This document shows, in pieces, positions 16,601 through 26,389 of a stretch of DNA of 34,981 bases. Source of the DNA: CAYVZU01 sp964455935 (GTDB lineage: Bacteria > Fibrobacterota > CAYVZU01); the NCBI GenBank assembly GCA_964455935.1, contig CAYVZU010000025.1, positions 1 through 34,981 of the forward strand. Reading direction: 5' to 3'. The translations under genes were made by a program, and so were the position numbers. The notes under the pieces are model-generated. The model was not told the DNA's origin, did no database searches, and saw only the letters and a program-made list of their open reading frames with translations. Each line of letters begins with the position of its first letter. The stretch's first letter is position 1.

Positions 16601-19600
16601 CGGAGAGTTGAATAGGCCACCACTTCCAGGCTGTTGGGGCCTACACCAAGCGGGACGCTTCGAATTTCGAATGTCGTGTCATCCGTAACCGTGTAGGAAA
16701 GAGTGTTTTTAACCTGCACCTTCGCTCCGGCGGGTTTTACAATGCCGCGGACCGTGATTTGGCTGTCCGCGGTACTGGTTCCCTGGCGCGGCGAAACAAC
16801 CGACAGTCTGAGCGCGGTGCGATCGATTGTGAATTCCGTCTCGAAGGATGACCTGTTGCCGCTGGAGTCCTGCGCGTCCACCCGCAACCGGTATTGCCCG
16901 TCACGGCCCAGCAAGATCCCGGAAAGCGGATAGGGCGCTCCATTGAGCGTTGCCCGGGCAGAACGGATCCCGCGCGAGTCGCGCACCCGCACAACGGGCT
17001 CGACCGTACGCTCCGCAACTGGGACCGGCCCGCGATCGTAGATCCAATTTCGCGTCTCCTTTGGCGGCACATCGGTGACTTCGATGATCGGAGGCGTGAA
17101 GTCCACAACAAAGGTGGTTTCGGCTTTCACGATCACTTTGCCGCCCGGATCCGACACAATTGCCTTCAGCCGGTGCCGGCCTTCCTGGTATATCCGCGTG
17201 TTATTGAGAATGCCGCGCCCATTGAGTTGAACGGCGTTTCGCATCTGCGGGGTCAAATACTGGAATTCCACATGGGGTTCCACAACCGAATTGTTGTAGG
17301 GTTTGACCCCGTTAATGCGAATTTGCGGTGTGATTTCATCGCGGAAACGAATGCGGTCGTAACTCGCGGGCGGAAGATTGCAGCCTGCATCGCCATTCCA
17401 CAGATACGAAATAGTGTCGTCCGCCATTCGAATATTGAACAGTATCTCTCCTCCGTCCCGCGGCGGCGGCATTTTGAGCACTTTCTTCCATGAGAGCGCA
17501 AACTCGATGCGCGATGTTGTCCCGGTCTCCAAGGTCTTGATGGCCGTGGCTTGGACCACACGGCCCGACCTGTTCCATTTGCCCAAAAGCGGAATACAAA
17601 GGGTGTCGCGGGCTACAGCGAGCCAGAGTTCGCAATTCGTTTTACCCGTCGTGACCATGTTTAGAAAGCCATACAAGGCCTCTGCATTATAGGCAAAACT
17701 CAGCTTCACCGTCGGACCTGGTTTGGAGCCGGTTCCGCAACTTGGAGCCGGTTTCGCCGACTCGGTTACCGGGAAAGCGGACCATTCGTTTCCAGCCTGT
17801 CCATCGATTTTAACGGGACTTGGTGCGCGCAAGCATAGGATCTCCATTTTTGCAGGGCGAATTCCCGGGCCAAAGGCCCCAATATGCCTGCGATTTGTTC
17901 CCGCGTTAACACACGGGGAGTTTCGGTCCAAAAAGAAATTTCCACCCGCGGGATTCACAAACTGCGGATCGCCGGTTATGCCTGTCCGGCAAATTTCCGG
18001 TATGGCCGTCTCGAAAAAGCAGTTGTTCGCGCAGGACGGCCGTGCCGGCCGGTTTGCCACGGCTGTCTGACCCAGATTATGGAAAATGCTGTTTTCGATT
18101 CGACAGGCTTTGGCCGAGCCGGCCAACCCGTTGACGCCAAAGACTACCGTGTTGTTGATGAACGCAACGCTGTCCGCCGCAATATCCAACGCATTCTGGC
18201 ATTGGTTGAACAAACAGTATCGCGCTTCGACAATCCGCGCTCTGCCACCGACCCCGCTATGGCAATTCAGGAAAAAACTGTTTTCCATTCGCAGCACTTT
18301 GCAGGAATCCGCGACAATGGCCGGCGAAAGGCCGTTCTCGAACCGAACCCCGGAAATTGCGGCGCCAAAACCGGAAACGCGAAGGGGAGCCAGGATTCGG
18401 GTTGGGTTTTGCAGGGGACTCCATGTGCCGCGGCCCACAGGATCGTATCCGCCGCGGATGACCAGATACCGGGTCAACGTCTGCGGCGCGGCGTATTCGC
18501 CTGCGGCGGCCAGAATGCGGCCATGCCCGCCAGCCGCATTGACCGCCTTGGCCAGCGACTGCGGCCCTGTTAAGGCATTGGCCCAGGAGGAACCGTCGTT
18601 GTTGCCGACCGGAAGCTTTTCGTTCACATAAATGGTGTCACCGGTGTATTCGTGCCAGCCGATGTCCGGCGCCTCATCGATGTACGCCAATCCCAGGCTC
18701 TTGCCCGCATCGATCAGCGGCGAAGCGCCCGATAACCGGCAGAGGCTGTTTTCCTTGAAAGCCGGCCGCTGATCCGTGTTCAACGAATCGGCCGAGCCGC
18801 GCCGCACGACTCGACAGAAGGCCAGTTTCATCCGGCTTTCCATTCGGGGCAAGACATCGCTTGCGCAGTCAAAAACCGTGTTGATCGCCTCGATTCTGGA
18901 TGAACCCTTGAGTTCAATGCCGGTGCGGCTGCTCTTGATCGTGCAATGAGTCAGATGGAGGTTTCCGCCATCGGCCAAAACGGCCACTCCGTTGTCCGCG
19001 AACAGGGATCGGTTGATCCAGACATGCCCGGTTTGAATGTGCAGAGCCTTTGCAAAGCCTTCAAATTTAATCCCCTCGATTGAAGAGCCCTGTCCTGCTT
19101 CGATTGCCTTTGCGCCATTGCCCTGAATCACCGTTGGGTGCTGCGCCGGGTCCCATTTGCGCGTCCGGCCGTGATATCCGCCCTTGAGATGCACACCCGC
19201 GGCAACATCGAATCCGGCATCGTAGAGACCAGCCGAAACCAGAATGGAGTCGCCGGAAAGCGCCGCCTTGGCCGCCAAGGCAATTGTGCTGTATGCGCGA
19301 CTCCAGCTTTCTCCGCTTGCGGTCATGGAATCGGCGCCCAGTCCGTCGACATAAATGCGCTTGGGAACTCTTTCCTTTACCACGTAGTTGGACCAGTGAT
19401 CGAGTTCCCCGGTGATCTTCATGAAGCAGTCTCTTCCGCTTTTCACAAGAACCGCAAAGCTGTCCGGGTTGGGGATCGCCGTGCTGTCGGGCGCATAATC
19501 ATTGGCCGAGTCGGCGAAGAGATACGTGGGCAGACTCACGGTGGGCTGCAGAATACCGCTGTCGGCATTGATGGAGTAGAAGGCAAAATTGGAGTGCAGC

Positions 19601-22600
19601 CAATTGTTCTTCTCGCATTCTTTTCCAGTGAAGAAAATCTCCGCTTTGGGTTTCTTATCCTTGGGAAAGCCTGGGATCGACGGCAAAACGGAGATAACAG
19701 GGCCCACAGGATTGAACTGCGGGCGCTTCGACAAGCCAATTTCATCGAGATGCACGGCGGAAAACGTGACAACGTGCTTCTCGGGATCCAACGGAAGTGA
19801 TTTTTCGTGCAGCGTCAGTCGGGATCGGCCGTTTTGCCCAACCAAAACGGTTGGCCCATTAGACTCGTCCGCATACTGCCCCACATAAACCACCGCCTCA
19901 TCCTGGACCGGTTTGTTGTCCCGATCAAAGACCTCCAAAACAAGCGAGTACCGTCCGTTTAGGCCCGTGACATCCCAGAAGCCCAGCAAACGATGGCCGG
20001 TGGTGTCGTTTCGGTCTTTGGCAGTCACCTCCGCTATCCTGTCCCAGCCGGACCCATTGCGGAAATAAATGCGGTAGCTTTTGCCAAAGGCGCGCCCATG
20101 AATGGGAACTAACCGGCGGGGGAAGAACACATCGTCTTTTAGGCTTGCGACGAAATAGGATCCGCCGGCGCTGTTGGGATCGTTGTGGACCTTGAGCACT
20201 TCGTAATCCGGGTTGATTCGGCCTGCGATATCGCGCACCGAAACCTTCCAGGATTCCACCTTTACGCGATCGTTTCCCTTGTGGCTGCAATCGTCTCCGT
20301 TGCACTCGCAGATAAAAAGGGACTTGTTGGTATCCGCTTGACCTTCGCAGGGATAGCCCTCGTGGAAGTACATTCTCTTGCGCAGCCGAAATCCCCGGCT
20401 GTCCCCGTATTGAACGCCGCCGCTCTGGAGCGTGCCCGACGCATTTTCGTCCACGGCAATGTTGCCGTTGTTGTCTTTTTCGTCGTAAACCTCTCCGCCC
20501 GGCCGGCGAAGTTGCGGATCGTCGTCGGTTGACCACGCGGCCTGGCGGGAGAGCGAGAACCGCACTCCGACCACTGCGGCATTGCTTTTCTTTGAATCAA
20601 TCACCTCTTTCTTGGCATCGAGGTATTGGGTAACCAGATCGGGTTCGTTAAAGACGGGCATCACACGCACGCTGCGAATGGAGCCATGACTGCCCAAAGC
20701 CATGGGAATAAGGTAATCGCAGGTATAGCCTCGAACAGGATCGTAGCGCAGCACGGCTGTGTCGCGGATTGTATCGCTGACAAACATAATGCTGTCGCAG
20801 GGAAGTCCCAGGGAGTCGAAATGCGTTTTAAACCTGGCTCGATCTTTTGCCAGGAGCTTCAAACTGGGCGTGGGCACCAATGTCTTTTGCCGCGGGTCTT
20901 CGTTGTACCGCTTGGCCCCCGGAGGAAGGCGCTGGAACATGCGCCCGCCCTGCTCCGTTCTCCAGTCATTGAGCGAACGATACTGCTCCCACGACAATGG
21001 ATACGGCACCGAGTCCCAGGTTGCGGAATTGGATTCCAAAATCCCCTCGGGCCACACCTCTAGGATATCACCGTCTGATACCGGACCATCGATTGTAATC
21101 GTATCCACGCGGTCCTGATCCAAAACGGCGGTTACCGACTTCACCGGTTGCCCTGCCTTCTTGTATGCAAGCCGGAAATGACTGTAGGTCCCCGCATCCG
21201 GGTGACCTTCGAGCCAGATTTGCCAATGTTCGCCTTTCACGGCACTTAAATCGTCGTGCTCTTCCAGTGAGAAGAATTTCAGGGGCGGACCATAACTGGC
21301 CCCGCTGGGCGCATCGACAATCCCTTTGAGTTTGAGCTTCTGATGATGTCTTATGCTGCTATACTTTCGTTCTCCTTCGGCAATGTCGTCCCCGCGAGCC
21401 CAAGGCTTCATTGGGTTGTCGGGATCAGAATCATAATCATTACTGAATTTATCTTGATTGATGATGCCGCCGGACTTGCTGTAGTAAAGGTCGTTTTCGG
21501 AATCCCAGGTCGAGTAGCGAGAAACCAGGTTGTTGCGGCCGTAGATATTGGACCAGATCCCTCTATCTATGGACAGGCTTGAATTAAGGCCAACCCCGTT
21601 ACTGCCTGAAGAATAGCCGAGCCGCTTCTTGTCGGAGGAAATGAAGCAAACATTTGCATCCCAGTTTATGTCTGAGTTGATAAGCGAGGTGTCCCTGGTA
21701 ACCCATATCTCCGCACCATCCTTTTTGCGGTTGTGGTTCACGTCGCGAAACACTTCCTGGCTATCGTAGTCAACAATCTGATTCTGGTTCCTGTCAGTCC
21801 AGATATTTACAGTATCGCAGATTCCCGTGGGGTTCCCGAGATCGATGAAGAATTCGCGCCATGCCACTTTGCGAAGTGAGTCTATGGCCGTGGTCGTATC
21901 ATCCAGGAATCCTTGTGTTGATTCAATGCCGTTCAATTTGACCTTTGCTGCGGAAAGCACAGGAACAAGCCGGCCGCGCAGAACTCCTAGCCTCCCATGA
22001 AATGCGTCCCAGTTTATCAACGGCTTCCCGCTTGTATCCCTTCCATCTCCCCATTGCTCTCCAGGATACCTGGCTTTGGCAAAGGAGTGAATTACCGTGT
22101 CGATTGAAGAAAGCCTCTGCCGCGGGTCTCCTTCCGTTGACTGAGAAATAAAATCGTCCGGATGAGTCAACGCATCAATACCGTCAATAAGTGACTGGTA
22201 CTCATTGATGGAGTCCTGAACCTGAGACGCTTCGGTAATAGTGTCCCCGAAACCGATGTGGGGTGGTACAATAAACACTCGAACATTTGCACGCGCAACC
22301 CACCACCAATGGACCTTCCACCAATCTTGTCCAAGCGGGCCTACTGAATCACTGATCGCGATGGTGATGCCTTCCGGTTCATGGAGGGTGAATTGCTTAC
22401 CCTTTATGACCCACTGAAAGATCCCCTGTATATTGTCACCGCTCCAGGTACGCTTGTGCTTCTTTTCGCCCGCAATGAATGCATAGACCCGGAAATTCAG
22501 CGTATCAAAATACCGCCGCATCTTCACGGTATGCCGTTGGAAGCTGCCTGTGGCCGCGGCCTGCGTGCCGGAAATGGCCAGCTTGAAAGGAATCTTTCGT

Positions 22601-25600
22601 TCCGGATAAGCTTTGCCCGTGGCTTTGGCCATCCATTGAAAATCGTTTCCGCCGCCAACCAGGTTCATTGTGCCGCCCGAAACTGGAATCTTGGCCTCAT
22701 ATTCCACATCGAGCTTGGCGACGCCGCTATCAGCCCGGACATCGGAGGACTCGTATGCCACAAAGAACTCGCTGGTATCGCTAACCGTGACCTTCGCATT
22801 ATTGGGCGAAGCAGCGGTAATGCGGAAGCGAAACCTGTTTCCCCCGTCCACAAGCTGGTTTTCGCGGTTGCCGTTCCATGAAACGGAAAACTGCTTCGCT
22901 TTCTGTCCGCGGCCGGTTTGAAGCGAATCGCGCATAACGGTTTGGACCACAGCGCCGTTTTTATCCAGAATCTCCGCGGTAACCCGCGCGTCGCAGCGCA
23001 GCTTGTACCAAGCTGTGATAAAATCAGGCTTTGCAAGCAGGTTTGGGTTCGCATTGCTTCTATAGAAATGGCCGGACGAAATTCGGTCGATCTCCACGCC
23101 AAACGGGGTGCGAATCTCGAATGAGTCCGAAGCCGCAACTGTGGCCATCCCGTCTTCTGCATCCGCAATGGCAAAAGCGGCGTAATGCCCGGGCGGGGGG
23201 TATGTGCCAAAAACATCCAATCCATTCCATTTCCATTGCGAAATCTTGGATCCGGAAGCGATTTGAAACGGCAAGGCATCCCGGCTGTAGATTTGGGCAT
23301 TCTGCCCGATCACAAATTGGATTGTGTCATGCGCCGAAAGCACATTCAGGTCCATTTTCGAGCTTGTCGTGGTGAAGACGATCTCGCTGTCGGGCTTGAG
23401 ATCAAAGGTAAGCACGGACAACAGCGCCGCATCCGTCTGCTCGGCAAAATCGTTGTTCGTGCACTCCGCCTGCGACCCGCCCGAATCGGAAATCGAAAAC
23501 CTGCCGTTCCCCTGCAATACGCCCTTGCATGGAACGCTGCCCGTATCGTTCCATCGCACATGCCAGGAATCGTTTTCGGACCAAAGCTGCAATCCGGGCA
23601 TTTTTATATCGCGCGGCGCGCCGCTTGAGAAGCCGCCGCTGGACACAGGAGAAAACACCGTATCACGCAAGATTGCGCCTGCGCTGCGCACCCCTACCCT
23701 GATTTTATAAGGCCTGCCGGAAGGATCGCTCAGGCGATAATTGATCCCGGCAAATCGCTGTGATGTGAAATCCACAACCGCGGCTGGAGCGGTAACCGTC
23801 AGGCTGGGGTTTGGGTTGAGTTCCGCTGCGTTATACTTCGACACGCGAACAATCACGGTGTCATAGGCGCGGCCGGTGGGATTTCCATTAAGGTCCAGGT
23901 CGCCCACTTCGCCGGCAATAAGCCGAAGCGCGTAGTACCCGGCGTGGATTGCCGTGTCGCGCGTATCCCAATGCCCCAGCAGTTTTCCTTCGCTGACTTC
24001 CTGGGTTCCCGTATTGAACATTTCCGTTTTCGCGCTGCTCAGTGCATGGCCGTACATTTCCGGAACAGTCATCCCATCCGCGCGCCAAAGAGCGTCGGTG
24101 ATCCTTTTTGTTGCCGGATCGTATGGGGCATAGGCGAGCTCAAAACACCGAAAAGGAACTTCGTTGGTTACATCAGGATCTGTGGCATTGCCCTTAATGG
24201 CTATCATGCCGGTAACCTCGGAAAAAGGCAAAGGATAAGTGATCCTGGGCGGTAGCCCGCCGTAGATGAACTCAACCCGCTCGACAGTGCGATTGGAAAT
24301 GTCCTGATCATTCTCGTCCACATAGCGATCGCGCGCCTCAACCACCAAATCGTAGGCGCCCCGCTCATAGCTCTCGCCTGAATTTGTCTGCTTCTTGGGG
24401 AAGGCCACGGTGGGAATGCTATACTCGAAGCTGTCGGGTTTCGTGATCGGAATTTCAATTGTCCCGGCTGTCTGGCTCGATCCTCGCTTGCTAATCCGAA
24501 CCGACGCAGGATCCGAAAGTGCAACCCGCGTACGGCCCCGCACATCATAGGCGCGAAAGGAAAGGGATGCGCCTTGGGTGATTTTCTCGTCGTCCAACAC
24601 AAAATCAGGAGAAATGACTTTCGTGATTACGGGACCTGTGCGATCGATGGTAAACACATTCGAAAACACCTTGTTCTTCAGCTCGTTTTCCGCGGAGTCC
24701 CGCGCGGTGAAGCAAAGATCGTATACCCCGTCGGGCATGAAATGGAAATCGGAAACAAAGTCCAAGGTATCCGTCTGAATGTCCTGAGCGTTTATTCCAT
24801 CTTTTTTATTGCTATCAATAGCTCGAAACTGCTTGCGGCGGGCCACAACCCACCGGGTATCGGAATCGCTCGATTTCCGGCGATAAACCACGTCGATCCA
24901 AGCCGCTTCATTCACAGAGAACCGCGTTAACAGGGTATCTTTGCCTTGATGGGCAAAGGCCGACGTAAACATGGGATGGTCCGCCGAAACATCGCTGATT
25001 TTAGGGGACGCGGAGTCGATAGTAAAGGAAATGCTGTGCTCGCCAACATTGAACCGGGGCTCGGCCGTCGGCGCAAAATGCTCGTTAAAGTACTTTTTGG
25101 CTGCATTGATGTTGAGATTCGTGAAATTCCCGGTTCCCAGCACGGTTTTCCAACCGGGGTTCTTGTCGGCCGAAAGAGATTGATACGCGTTTTCGTGTTC
25201 CACGTGCTCCGGTCCCAACAGAGCCATATCGCGGCACCGGACCTCCATGGTGTAATTGCCTTCTGGAAGCACAACTTCATCATCCTTCCAGAAGAGCAGA
25301 ATCCGCCAGAGCAACGAGCGCGAACGGGTCAGGGGAAGATCGATTGTGGCTTCTCCGCGAGCCTGCCAAGGGACAAAGGCGCTGCAAACAGGTGTCCCTT
25401 CCCTTTTTACCAGAATGCGAACATCACGCACCAGCGGCGAAATGTCGTCGTCAAAGCGAAGACGAACCGGCAATTCCGAGTACTTCGCGGAGGACACAAA
25501 CCGCGGCGCAAAGAGTCGGACCGTTGGAGCGGTGATGTCGTAGAGAAAGAACCAGTGATTGGAAAACGATGATGTTCCACTGCCGTTGACTTTTGCGGTT

Positions 25601-26388
25601 ATGTAAAGCTGTATCCGGTTTTCATATGGTGTGCCGTCGGGGTTTTTGGATTTCACAAGCCCTGTCGGCAGTTGCATTGCGAAACGATACGCCTCTTTGC
25701 CCGGTATCTGAGAGATTGCATTTAGCGGAACGTCAAGCCGCGCCCCATTCACCTTTATGGAATCCACGCTGCTGGTGCTGAGAGTTGTCCCCGCATAAAT
25801 CGGCGTAATATCCGCCTTAACCACCGGCGCTGCTTCTTTGATGCTCGCGCTCACCCAGGGCCAGACAACGTCCACGCGAATAGGCGTTGTAAGCATTTGG
25901 ATGATGATCGTTTGCCGATTGCTAAGACCCACCCGGTTCTTGGAGATGATCGAAAGCGTATTCATCCCTTCGAGAAAAGGCGGGGGCGATCCGCCCGAGC
26001 CGGTTCCGCCTTTTACCCAAAAGGTGCCATCGCGCGCAATTTTCGGTACCCGTACGGGTTCCGCAAAATTGAGCATATAGTGGACCGTGGCTTCGTGCGG
26101 CTGAAAATCGAGAAGCTTACACTTGATTGAATCGATCTTTTTATTTGTGCTGTAGAGCGACAGAGCCTGTTGGACCGTTTCGCCCTGTTCATCGTAATGG
26201 TAGGTAAGCATGGGCTCATCGGCCAAAGACGCCGAGACAAAACACGAGCCGACCACAAGGCCTATGATCCTAAACCGGCAAAGCTGGAAAAGATTGGACA
26301 GGATAACAGGATAGGTGGGATTTGGGAAAAAACCTGTAATCCTGTTAATCCTGTCAAAAATCTTCCGGCTTTCAATTCCCAATCGCAT
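13699..26388 (-). CDS. Giant secreted Ig/beta-helix/propeller protein with FlgD-like C-terminal module
   Basis: This is one uninterrupted 4229-aa frame. A long N terminus precedes a signal h-region (IIGLVVGSCFVSASLA, likely cleavage after A56). About 2200 residues of Ig-like beta-sandwich repeats follow, recognisable by linkers such as FTIDRTGPVI. At ~1530-1560 lies an Asp/Asn-rich stretch (DRNQNQIVDYDSQE, DVNHNRKKDG) like calcium loops. Three DUF1565/pectate-lyase-like right-handed beta-helix modules begin near 2343, 2586 and 3549, each opening with IYVD/IYVN. A CBM9-like carbohydrate-binding domain lies at ~2848-3003 (SPVKIDGQAGNEWSAF). More Ig repeats run from ~3030 to 3545, then a WD/NHL-like propeller at ~3890-4110. 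The FlgD Ig-like C-terminal domain at ~4131-4229 (FVPSPYGP, VFDANGKPVRSLEYG, WNGRNGQG) is typical of exported cell-surface proteins. The ATG lies one base after the stop of the upstream hydrolase gene, with GAGGAA as ribosome-binding site. A role in adhesion or glycan binding is inference. Confidence 0.85.
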   Translation of the reverse strand: MRLGIESRKIFDRINRITGFFPNPTYPVILSNLFQLCRFRIIGLVVGSCFVSASLADEPMLTYHYDEQGETVQQALSLYSTNKKIDSIKCKLLDFQPHEATVHYMLNFAEPVRVPKIARDGTFWVKGGTGSGGSPPPFLEGMNTLSIISKNRVGLSNRQTIIIQMLTTPIRVDVVWPWVSASIKEAAPVVKADITPIYAGTTLSTSSVDSIKVNGARLDVPLNAISQIPGKEAYRFAMQLPTGLVKSKNPDGTPYENRIQLYITAKVNGSGTSSFSNHWFFLYDITAPTVRLFAPRFVSSAKYSELPVRLRFDDDISPLVRDVRILVKREGTPVCSAFVPWQARGEATIDLPLTRSRSLLWRILLFWKDDEVVLPEGNYTMEVRCRDMALLGPEHVEHENAYQSLSADKNPGWKTVLGTGNFTNLNINAAKKYFNEHFAPTAEPRFNVGEHSISFTIDSASPKISDVSADHPMFTSAFAHQGKDTLLTRFSVNEAAWIDVVYRRKSSDSDTRWVVARRKQFRAIDSNKKDGINAQDIQTDTLDFVSDFHFMPDGVYDLCFTARDSAENELKNKVFSNVFTIDRTGPVITKVISPDFVLDDEKITQGASLSFRAYDVRGRTRVALSDPASVRISKRGSSQTAGTIEIPITKPDSFEYSIPTVAFPKKQTNSGESYERGAYDLVVEARDRYVDENDQDISNRTVERVEFIYGGLPPRITYPLPFSEVTGMIAIKGNATDPDVTNEVPFRCFELAYAPYDPATKRITDALWRADGMTVPEMYGHALSSAKTEMFNTGTQEVSEGKLLGHWDTRDTAIHAGYYALRLIAGEVGDLDLNGNPTGRAYDTVIVRVSKYNAAELNPNPSLTVTAPAAVVDFTSQRFAGINYRLSDPSGRPYKIRVGVRSAGAILRDTVFSPVSSGGFSSGAPRDIKMPGLQLWSENDSWHVRWNDTGSVPCKGVLQGNGRFSISDSGGSQAECTNNDFAEQTDAALLSVLTFDLKPDSEIVFTTTSSKMDLNVLSAHDTIQFVIGQNAQIYSRDALPFQIASGSKISQWKWNGLDVFGTYPPPGHYAAFAIADAEDGMATVAASDSFEIRTPFGVEIDRISSGHFYRSNANPNLLAKPDFITAWYKLRCDARVTAEILDKNGAVVQTVMRDSLQTGRGQKAKQFSVSWNGNRENQLVDGGNRFRFRITAASPNNAKVTVSDTSEFFVAYESSDVRADSGVAKLDVEYEAKIPVSGGTMNLVGGGNDFQWMAKATGKAYPERKIPFKLAISGTQAAATGSFQRHTVKMRRYFDTLNFRVYAFIAGEKKHKRTWSGDNIQGIFQWVIKGKQFTLHEPEGITIAISDSVGPLGQDWWKVHWWWVARANVRVFIVPPHIGFGDTITEASQVQDSINEYQSLIDGIDALTHPDDFISQSTEGDPRQRLSSIDTVIHSFAKARYPGEQWGDGRDTSGKPLINWDAFHGRLGVLRGRLVPVLSAAKVKLNGIESTQGFLDDTTTAIDSLRKVAWREFFIDLGNPTGICDTVNIWTDRNQNQIVDYDSQEVFRDVNHNRKKDGAEIWVTRDTSLINSDINWDANVCFISSDKKRLGYSSGSNGVGLNSSLSIDRGIWSNIYGRNNLVSRYSTWDSENDLYYSKSGGIINQDKFSNDYDSDPDNPMKPWARGDDIAEGERKYSSIRHHQKLKLKGIVDAPSGASYGPPLKFFSLEEHDDLSAVKGEHWQIWLEGHPDAGTYSHFRLAYKKAGQPVKSVTAVLDQDRVDTITIDGPVSDGDILEVWPEGILESNSATWDSVPYPLSWEQYRSLNDWRTEQGGRMFQRLPPGAKRYNEDPRQKTLVPTPSLKLLAKDRARFKTHFDSLGLPCDSIMFVSDTIRDTAVLRYDPVRGYTCDYLIPMALGSHGSIRSVRVMPVFNEPDLVTQYLDAKKEVIDSKKSNAAVVGVRFSLSRQAAWSTDDDPQLRRPGGEVYDEKDNNGNIAVDENASGTLQSGGVQYGDSRGFRLRKRMYFHEGYPCEGQADTNKSLFICECNGDDCSHKGNDRVKVESWKVSVRDIAGRINPDYEVLKVHNDPNSAGGSYFVASLKDDVFFPRRLVPIHGRAFGKSYRIYFRNGSGWDRIAEVTAKDRNDTTGHRLLGFWDVTGLNGRYSLVLEVFDRDNKPVQDEAVVYVGQYADESNGPTVLVGQNGRSRLTLHEKSLPLDPEKHVVTFSAVHLDEIGLSKRPQFNPVGPVISVLPSIPGFPKDKKPKAEIFFTGKECEKNNWLHSNFAFYSINADSGILQPTVSLPTYLFADSANDYAPDSTAIPNPDSFAVLVKSGRDCFMKITGELDHWSNYVVKERVPKRIYVDGLGADSMTASGESWSRAYSTIALAAKAALSGDSILVSAGLYDAGFDVAAGVHLKGGYHGRTRKWDPAQHPTVIQGNGAKAIEAGQGSSIEGIKFEGFAKALHIQTGHVWINRSLFADNGVAVLADGGNLHLTHCTIKSSRTGIELKGSSRIEAINTVFDCASDVLPRMESRMKLAFCRVVRRGSADSLNTDQRPAFKENSLCRLSGASPLIDAGKSLGLAYIDEAPDIGWHEYTGDTIYVNEKLPVGNNDGSSWANALTGPQSLAKAVNAAGGHGRILAAAGEYAAPQTLTRYLVIRGGYDPVGRGTWSPLQNPTRILAPLRVSGFGAAISGVRFENGLSPAIVADSCKVLRMENSFFLNCHSGVGGRARIVEARYCLFNQCQNALDIAADSVAFINNTVVFGVNGLAGSAKACRIENSIFHNLGQTAVANRPARPSCANNCFFETAIPEICRTGITGDPQFVNPAGGNFFLDRNSPCVNAGTNRRHIGAFGPGIRPAKMEILCLRAPSPVKIDGQAGNEWSAFPVTESAKPAPSCGTGSKPGPTVKLSFAYNAEALYGFLNMVTTGKTNCELWLAVARDTLCIPLLGKWNRSGRVVQATAIKTLETGTTSRIEFALSWKKVLKMPPPRDGGEILFNIRMADDTISYLWNGDAGCNLPPASYDRIRFRDEITPQIRINGVKPYNNSVVEPHVEFQYLTPQMRNAVQLNGRGILNNTRIYQEGRHRLKAIVSDPGGKVIVKAETTFVVDFTPPIIEVTDVPPKETRNWIYDRGPVPVAERTVEPVVRVRDSRGIRSARATLNGAPYPLSGILLGRDGQYRLRVDAQDSSGNRSSFETEFTIDRTALRLSVVSPRQGTSTADSQITVRGIVKPAGAKVQVKNTLSYTVTDDTTFEIRSVPLGVGPNSLEVVAYSTLRKKYSAPCTVLVHRDTTAPSIVEFLKPKPYDTIPGSVGEVIEVKFRVRDNLDSASQMHIAIPGAEVKSVRGDTVIADMVLLGESLNYPIQPSLTDRAGNTGTGEMRFIFGTAPVITIRHPAPWSGTRDTTITISGACNDSNTTHVYFDGLPVEHFEPLTDTFAQLVDLRDTINTFLIRAVDAAGFVDVETLVIVVDRVAPVVVLVEPATPRTVFQNTLRVVGRLENDPFATVVLGSDTLRQAGATFSFDYRLKEGENSIFLTAWDSVGNVGLSNTVKVIYLRPDSTIYVDASYMGNDANGKSDRPFPTITAGVQAALSGYTIRIAAGTYRENIQATSPTPRLRYLGADGVKMQPTNSAVPILTLTYGSSVQTIAFEGSGGTGIEANGADIAIQGCSFSLLDKSIHASSGAGLLVTGCTSVGSTTHLDLTGITGGRVTVCDLRGGTNGILMSACSLAVDHNILSNLNTGITLANSPQPGRIAFNTIANCAYAGILLDNSSPRIDQNILFGDNTNMFGLGIVNANPRVERNDIYGQINPYGEDLPGVGNTNFLRISGTDTIQCDSFGNFSRNPQFVDTVQFRLASGSVCKWMSIDSGEIGRWGTGTVAKARVSSSFNWAPVRILPLGFAPVSAHGSSDEVVVLGNGLIRVYDKSGREVRSWAAKASRVRMVQSGKAMTVSSDQACLWDRWGNQTAQFRAPSGWSIVSENGASVLLCNGQEVNRVPAFGPGGSRKGILPSGFEMPDGVSDAGECVVVAKNGKVALATWDGRLLWSVSVEKVERMIALPEIIALLTPSDHRLTLLDRQGAVRTRVGELGAFEGGFHGPCDISTTAEGLLMGSDSGNGRVAVWGPPAKTAKSTGPADDSATTLPLSIRDLRFVPSPYGPAKGPGYFCFRLSGQAEIRVKVFDANGKPVRSLEYGLCPAGMNQLPWNGRNGQGALIVSGPYHYIVYASGAGQSCRTKGKFSVR
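26296..26355. repeat. ACAGGAT-type hairpin repeat inside a coding N terminus
   Basis: Arms GGACAGGATAACAGGATAGG (26296-26315) and the CCTGTAATCCTGTTAATCCTGTC block (26333-26355) are complementary with small bulges. This ACAGGAT family is a familiar intergenic hairpin in environmental genomes. Here it lies in frame within codons ~12-31 of the giant protein. Confidence 0.7.
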
Positions 26389-26389
26389 C

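Noticed and set aside
13720..26130. Many plus-strand frames of 100-225 codons opposite the giant gene.
   Set aside because: They are antisense shadows with arginine/proline-rich compositions, no ribosome-binding sites and no recognisable motifs.
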